In this document: positions 6,160-9,112 of the stretch, piece after piece
Position numbering within the stretch: position 1 is the first letter of the stretch
Layout of the letters: each line of letters opens with the position of its first letter
Position numbers and translations under genes: made by a program
Source of the DNA: an uncultured Collinsella sp.
GTDB lineage: Bacteria; Actinomycetota; Coriobacteriia; Coriobacteriales; Coriobacteriaceae
Direction of reading: 5' to 3'
Length of the DNA: 9,112 bases
Assembly (NCBI GenBank): GCA_900554985.1
Contig: USJQ01000030.1
Coordinates: forward strand, 1-9,112
The notes under the pieces: model-generated
Database searches by the model: none
Seen by the model: the letters and a program-made list of their open reading frames with translations, nothing else
Told to the model about the DNA's origin: nothing

Positions 6160-6222
6160 TTTTCAACAGCCCTGCTCAACTGACCAAAAACTTGCCAAAA
6201 GCTTGACGAATGCTGTTGAAAA
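6160..6222. repeat. 11-bp perfect inverted repeat between asnS terminator and WYL gene
   Basis: TTTTCAACAGC (6160-6170) and GCTGTTGAAAA (6212-6222) are perfect inverted copies 41 bases apart. One arm overlaps the T-run of the asnS terminator. A third copy of TTTCAACAGC is at 6021-6030, inside the start of the WYL gene. The rest of the 258-base gap between 6043 and 6300 shows no clear gene and no confident promoter. Confidence 0.6.
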
Positions 6223-6254
6223 AAGCGTCTCTCGACCGATGTCGAGAGACGCTT
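6219..6254 (-). terminator. Rho-independent terminator of asnS
   Basis: A perfect 14-bp stem (6223-6236 with 6241-6254; AAGCGTCTCTCGAC and its complement) closes a 4-base loop and is followed on the minus strand by six T. It starts 46 bases after the asnS stop codon. A textbook intrinsic terminator. Confidence 0.93.
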
Positions 6255-6300
6255 GTGCGATGAGCGTTGGCGTGTGGCGACGCGAGCTAGCGTTCGACGA

Positions 6301-7704
6301 TTAGAAGTCGGCGTTGCCCACGGTGCGCGGGTGCGGCAGGACGTCGCGGATGTTGCCCACGCCGGTCAGATACATGACCAAGCGCTCGAAGCCCAGACCG
6401 TAGCCGGCGTGCTTGCAGGAACCGTAGCGGCGCAGGTCAAGGTAGTACTTGTACTGCTCGGGATTCATACCCAGGTCCTTGATGCGGGCCTCGAGCAGAT
6501 CCAGGCGCTCCTCGCGCTGGGAGCCACCGATGATCTCGCCGATGCCCGGCACCAGGCAGTCGGCGGCGGCGACGGTCTTGCCGTCCTCGTTCATGCGCAT
6601 GTAGAACGCCTTGATCTCGGCCGGGTAGTCGGTCACGAAGGTCGGGCGCTTAAAGTGCTCCTCGGTCAGGAAACGCTCGTGCTCGGTTTGCAGGTCGATG
6701 CCCCAGCTCACGGGATAGTCAAACTTGTGACCGGCGGCGACGGCCTGCTCCAGGATCTCGACGGCCTCGGTGTAGGTAACGCGGGCAAAGTCGGAGTTGG
6801 CGACATGGTCCAGGCGCTCGAGCAGACCCTTGTCCACAAACTTGTTGAGCATATTGAGCTCGTCGGGGCAGGTTGTCATGACGTCCTTAAGGACGTACTT
6901 GAGCATAGCCTCGGCGTTATCCATGTAGTCGTTAAGGTCGGCAAAGGCCATCTCGGGCTCGATCATCCAAAACTCGGCGGCGTGGCGCGTGGTGTTGGAG
7001 TTCTCGGCGCGGAAGGTGGGACCAAAGGTGTACACGTCGCCAAAGGCCATGGCAAAGTTCTCGGCATTGAGCTGGCCGGACACGGTGAGGCTCGCATGCT
7101 TGCCAAAGAAGTCCTGGCTCCAGTCGACCTCGCCGGACTCGGTGAGGGGCGGATTTTTGGGGTCGAGCGTGGTCACGCGGAACATCTCGCCGGCGCCCTC
7201 GCAGTCACTCGTGGTGATGATGGGGGTGTTGACGTAGACAAAGCCCTGCTCCTGGAAGAAGCGGTGGATGGCGGCAGCCGCGACAGAGCGGATGCGGAAC
7301 ACGGCGCGGAACAGGTTGGTGCGCGGGCGCAGATGCTGCTGGGTGCGCAGGAACTCGACGGTTGCGCGCTTCTTCTGCAGCGGGTAATCCGGGGCGCTCG
7401 TGCCCTCGACCTCGATGGAGGTGGCAGAAAGCTCGAAAGGCTGGGGCGCATCGGGGGTCAGCTTGACGGTGCCGGTGCAAATGAGAGCGGCCGAGGCGTT
7501 TTGATGAGCGATCTCGTCGTAGTTGTCGAGTGCCTCGCGGTTCATGACGACCTGCAGGTCGCGGAAGCAGCTGCCGTCGTTGAGCGTAACAAAGCCAAAG
7601 TTCTTCATGTCGCGGACGGACTTGACCCAGCCGGCGACGGTGACGGTCTGGCCGCCGAGCGACTCGGCATCGGCATAGAGCTGCGCGATTTTGGTGCGGT
7701 TCAC
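6301..7704 (-). CDS. asnS: Asparaginyl-tRNA synthetase
   Basis: Class IIb aminoacyl-tRNA synthetase that activates asparagine with ATP and charges tRNA-Asn in the cytoplasm. The 467-residue product matches the usual bacterial length (about 466). It has an N-terminal OB-fold anticodon-binding domain (about 18-105, [20 protein letters not shown]), then the catalytic core: motif 1 ending in NTPIIT (P161), motif 2 [19 protein letters not shown] (231-249), the glycine-rich ATP-site stretch [12 protein letters not shown] (389-400), and motif 3 [15 protein letters not shown] (434-448). The frame stays open far upstream, but the start is taken as GTG at 7704: GGGAGGA lies 3 bases before it, while the in-frame ATG at 7716 has no ribosome site and itself overlaps that Shine-Dalgarno. 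The gene is monocistronic, flanked by terminators on both sides. No T-box leader is visible in the short upstream region. Confidence 0.98.
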   Translation of the reverse strand: MNRTKIAQLYADAESLGGQTVTVAGWVKSVRDMKNFGFVTLNDGSCFRDLQVVMNREALDNYDEIAHQNASAALICTGTVKLTPDAPQPFELSATSIEVEGTSAPDYPLQKKRATVEFLRTQQHLRPRTNLFRAVFRIRSVAAAAIHRFFQEQGFVYVNTPIITTSDCEGAGEMFRVTTLDPKNPPLTESGEVDWSQDFFGKHASLTVSGQLNAENFAMAFGDVYTFGPTFRAENSNTTRHAAEFWMIEPEMAFADLNDYMDNAEAMLKYVLKDVMTTCPDELNMLNKFVDKGLLERLDHVANSDFARVTYTEAVEILEQAVAAGHKFDYPVSWGIDLQTEHERFLTEEHFKRPTFVTDYPAEIKAFYMRMNEDGKTVAAADCLVPGIGEIIGGSQREERLDLLEARIKDLGMNPEQYKYYLDLRRYGSCKHAGYGLGFERLVMYLTGVGNIRDVLPHPRTVGNADF

Positions 7705-7750
7705 GTATCCTCCCATAACGGTTGAATGATAGCTATCCATACAGTTCGAT

Positions 7751-7759
7751 ATTCTAGCA
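7751..7759 (-). promoter_or_regulatory. asnS: Candidate extended -10 promoter of asnS
   Basis: The minus strand reads TGCTAGAAT, an extended -10 (TGn before TAGAAT, 5 of 6 consensus). No good -35 lies at 16-18 bases, as is common for extended -10 promoters. Transcription would start near 7744, giving a leader of about 40 bases. A TTGAAA at 7806-7811 is a possible alternative -35 but pairs only with a poor -10. Confidence 0.45.
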
Positions 7760-7812
7760 GCTCGGCTCATTTGGGCTATACAGATAAGGCATTGGCCGGA
7801 TGGTTTTTCAAA

Positions 7813-7848
7813 CGAAAAGCGCCCGCGGTCAAATGGTCGCGGGCGCTT
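7813..7848 (-). terminator. Rho-independent terminator of the PTS EIIA gene
   Basis: A perfect 11-bp GC-rich stem (AAGCGCCCGCG at 7817-7827 with its complement at 7838-7848) around a 10-base loop, ending in TTTT on the minus strand and then CGTTTG. It lies 37 bases after the EIIA stop codon. Confidence 0.9.
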
Positions 7849-7885
7849 GACGAGGTGCCTTTTGGCTGTGTGGCGCGGGACTTGG

Positions 7886-8449
7886 CTACTTGGTCTTGGC
7901 CACCAGCAGCGGGTCGCCCAGCTTGACGAGCGGGTTGCCGCCGATAAGCGTTCCGGACTCGCCGACATGGTCGATGCTCTTAAGACGGTCGAGCTCGGAG
8001 ACGATGACGGTCACGATGTCCTCGTGACCAGCGGCCTTAATGGCCTCGCGGTCGAAGCTGATGAGCGGCTGGCCTGCCTTGACCACATCGCCCATCTCGA
8101 CAAAGCGGGCAAAACCCTTGCCGTTCATTTCCACGGTACCCAGGCCAACATGGATAAACACGCGAAGACCGTCCTCGGTGATCATGCCAATGGAGTGGTT
8201 GGTGACAGTGGTGGCACCGATGCGGCCGTTGGCGGGCGCATAGATGGTGCCGGTAATGGGCTCGATGCCATAGCCCTGGCCAAGCATGCCCGAGGCGATC
8301 GTCTCGTCGGGAACCTCGTCCAGGTTGACGAGCACGCCGTTAACGGGGGCATAGATGACGCCTTCGCGGGTGGCGAAGCTTGCTGCGGGCGGAACGGACG
8401 CCTCGCCGGTCGAGGTGAAGGTGGACTTAAGCGAATCGAGCAGACCCAT
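7886..8449 (-). CDS. PTS glucose-type EIIA component (stand-alone)
   Basis: Cytoplasmic phosphocarrier of the sugar phosphotransferase system: it accepts phosphate from HPr and passes it to the EIIB domain of a glucose-family permease. The 187-residue product is a single EIIA-type-1 domain. [13 protein letters not shown] (94-106) fits the family signature exactly, with H100 as the phosphorylated His; H85 in TNHSIGM is the second active-site His. GTIYAPANG and [12 protein letters not shown] are further family marks. The first 30 residues ([11 protein letters not shown]...) form a short extension like that of E. coli Crr. The ATG at 8449 has GGAGG 5 bases upstream; an in-frame start further up at 8530 lacks this and gives unrelated sequence. 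No EIIB, EIIC or HPr gene is next to it, so it probably serves permeases encoded elsewhere, and its sugar is not known. Confidence 0.95.
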   Translation of the reverse strand: MGLLDSLKSTFTSTGEASVPPAASFATREGVIYAPVNGVLVNLDEVPDETIASGMLGQGYGIEPITGTIYAPANGRIGATTVTNHSIGMITEDGLRVFIHVGLGTVEMNGKGFARFVEMGDVVKAGQPLISFDREAIKAAGHEDIVTVIVSELDRLKSIDHVGESGTLIGGNPLVKLGDPLLVAKTK

Positions 8450-8470
8450 AGTTGCCTCCAACTTAAATAG

Positions 8471-8483
8471 GCGCATATCGCGC
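8471..8483. promoter_or_regulatory. GC-rich dyad in the EIIA leader, similar to the dyad at 8666-8680
   Basis: GCGCATATCGCGC has GCGC arms and shares its first seven bases, GCGCATA, with the palindrome that overlaps the hydrolase promoter. Either may be an operator for a shared regulator; weak evidence. Confidence 0.25.
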
Positions 8484-8496
8484 GTTTGGTTTGCCG

Positions 8497-8506
8497 GAAA
8501 CGTTTC
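8497..8506. promoter_or_regulatory. LacI-family-like operator upstream of EIIA
   Basis: GAAACGTTTC is a perfect 10-bp palindrome centred on CG, the core pattern of many LacI/GalR-family operators (for example PurR or RbsR sites). It lacks one base per half of a CcpA cre site. It overlaps the possible -10 at 8504-8509, where binding would block transcription of the EIIA gene. Confidence 0.45.
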
Positions 8507-8544
8507 ATATGTGTTTCGCGGCTTGGTCAACGCCCCCTATTCTA
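8504..8544 (-). promoter_or_regulatory. Candidate promoters of the EIIA gene
   Basis: Two options on the minus strand: TTGACC (8525-8530) with TATGAA (8504-8509) at a short 15-base spacing, overlapping the LacI-like operator; or TAGAAT (8539-8544), a good -10 without an obvious -35, giving a leader of about 80 bases. I cannot choose between them by eye. Confidence 0.3.
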
Positions 8545-8548
8545 CGCT

Positions 8549-8588
8549 GCTCAGCGATACCTCTGAGCTGGGATTATGTGATATATCA
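8549..8588. promoter_or_regulatory. Two small palindromes in the middle of the divergent intergenic region
   Basis: GCTCAG and CTGAGC (8549-8568) form a 6-bp stem with an 8-base loop, and TGATATATCA (8579-8588) is a perfect 10-bp palindrome. They lie midway between the EIIA and hydrolase genes, where shared regulators of divergent genes often bind. No U-run follows, so these are not terminators. Confidence 0.3.
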
Positions 8589-8646
8589 GTTAAAGGGAAA
8601 CTTATTGCTGGTGTGTTTCTGCGCCACGGGTTCAAGTGGGGTACGC

Positions 8647-8674
8647 TTGAAGGCGAAAAACAAAGGCGCATAAT
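8647..8674 (+). promoter_or_regulatory. Candidate promoter of the alpha/beta hydrolase gene
   Basis: TTGAAG (8647-8652) and CATAAT (8669-8674) are 16 bases apart, matching 4 and 5 of 6 consensus positions. The transcript would start near 8681, leaving a very short leader that just includes the AAGGGAG ribosome site. The 15-bp palindrome at 8666-8680 covers the -10. Confidence 0.4.
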
Positions 8675-8680
8675 TTGCGC
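8666..8680. promoter_or_regulatory. Palindrome overlapping the -10 of the hydrolase promoter
   Basis: GCGCATAATTTGCGC: arms GCGCA and TGCGC are perfect inverted copies with a 5-base centre. Its position over the -10 and start site fits a repressor operator. Confidence 0.4.
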
Positions 8681-8693
8681 GAAGGGAGCACAT

Positions 8694-9112
8694 ATGATTG
8701 TCGAGAACCATGCGCTGTGGGGCGAGGAGCCGACCGAGGATTATCCGGCGACGTTTACGTATTTGGGTGCCGAGCTGCTGCCCGATAAACCGAATGGCCG
8801 CCGCCCCGCGGTGATCATCTGCGGCGGAGGCGGGTTTACGCATATCGCTCCGCACGAGCAGGACCCGGTGGCGTTTGCATTTTTGGATTGCGGCTACCAG
8901 GCCTTTGTGCTCAACTATGTCACGAGTTCTACGGGTGACGTGAGCTTTCCGCACCCCCAGGCAGATCTTGCCAAGATGGTCGCCACGGTGCGCGCCAACG
9001 CCGACGAGTGGCATGTCGATCCTAAGCGCGTGTGCGTCGTGGGCTTTTCTGCTGGCGGCATGATTTGCGCCTCGCTGGCAACACAGTGGAAGACCGGCCC
9101 CTTTGCGGCACT
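8694..9112 (+). CDS. Alpha/beta hydrolase, esterase-like (3' end outside the window)
   Basis: Partial gene: 139 complete codons from the ATG at 8694, which has AAGGGAG 5 bases upstream; the window ends before the stop. The translated part looks like an acetyl-esterase or lipase-type alpha/beta hydrolase: a beta strand PAVIICGGGGF (39-48-ish) with a glycine-rich oxyanion-hole stretch in the place of HGGG, then FVLNYVTSS, a helix DLAKMVATVRANADEWHVD, and the nucleophile elbow VVGFSAGG (GxSxG, S119). The Asp and His of the catalytic triad would lie in the missing C-terminal part. No signal peptide is seen, so it is probably cytoplasmic. It acts on small esters such as acetylated sugars or xenobiotics in relatives; the substrate here is unknown. 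It is divergent from the PTS EIIA gene. Confidence 0.88.
   Translation, partial: MIVENHALWGEEPTEDYPATFTYLGAELLPDKPNGRRPAVIICGGGGFTHIAPHEQDPVAFAFLDCGYQAFVLNYVTSSTGDVSFPHPQADLAKMVATVRANADEWHVDPKRVCVVGFSAGGMICASLATQWKTGPFAA

Noticed and set aside
6253..7725. 490-codon plus-strand open frame opposite asnS
   Set aside because: It is the mirror of a certain asnS gene. Its product is low-complexity Gly/Val/Leu/His sequence with no domain, the artefact expected opposite GC-rich coding DNA.
7705..7760. Possible T-box leader before asnS
   Set aside because: The leader is only about 40 bases and has no T-box consensus or specifier loop.
7705..7968. Longer asnS start reaching into the EIIA gene
   Set aside because: The extension crosses the EIIA terminator and the asnS promoter and adds sequence absent from asparaginyl-tRNA synthetases; the GTG at 7704 has a perfect Shine-Dalgarno and gives the family length.
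8497..8510. CcpA cre site before EIIA
   Set aside because: The palindrome has one base fewer per half than the cre consensus, so a LacI/PurR/RbsR-like core fits better.
8586..9014. 142-codon minus-strand open frame at the right end
   Set aside because: It lies opposite the hydrolase gene, which has a strong ribosome site and a GxSxG motif; the antisense product is not recognisable and runs on without a ribosome site.

Overview
The window looks like core chromosome of a GC-rich, Gram-positive gut actinobacterium of the class Coriobacteriia, most likely Collinsella or a close relative. This is inferred from GC-rich coding sequence with strong Shine-Dalgarno sites, a sortase-anchored surface nucleotidase with an LAxTG-type signal, a Tat-type lipoprotein signal, and the overall protein character. 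The genus was not confirmed by any search.

Six of the seven genes are on the minus strand. Read in their direction of transcription (high to low coordinate) they are: a stand-alone PTS glucose-type EIIA protein (7886-8449), asparaginyl-tRNA synthetase AsnS (6301-7704), a WYL-type transcriptional regulator (5257-6042), a three-gene ABC importer of the TrpXYZ-like family (Tat/lipobox substrate-binding protein 4116-5096, permease 2989-3912, ATPase 2202-2996), and a secreted, cell-wall-anchored 5'-nucleotidase (19-2043). At the right edge a plus-strand alpha/beta hydrolase (8694 to beyond 9112) diverges from the EIIA gene.

Transcription units are well delimited. Rho-independent terminators follow EIIA (7813-7848) and asnS (6219-6254), and two hairpins in tandem follow the ABC operon (2163-2203 and 2108-2147). 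No terminator is visible between the WYL regulator and the ABC operon, so they may be partly co-transcribed. Within the ABC operon, two hairpins lie between the substrate-binding-protein gene and the permease gene; they probably raise expression of the binding protein over the membrane parts.

Functionally the window covers translation (AsnS), sugar phosphotransfer (EIIA), import of an unidentified small solute with a candidate local regulator (WYL plus ABC), surface nucleotide salvage (5'-nucleotidase), and an ester hydrolase. No mobile element, CRISPR array, tRNA or rRNA gene was seen. I found no wholly new multi-gene system. The most interesting items are the surface nucleotidase with its altered C-terminal substrate motif, a near-identical 17-19 bp motif on both sides of the WYL gene, a REP-like hairpin at the end of the ABC operon, and candidate operators in the EIIA/hydrolase divergent region. 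No gene-free stretch exceeds 300 bases; the longest gaps are 6043-6300 and 8450-8693, and both are described below.
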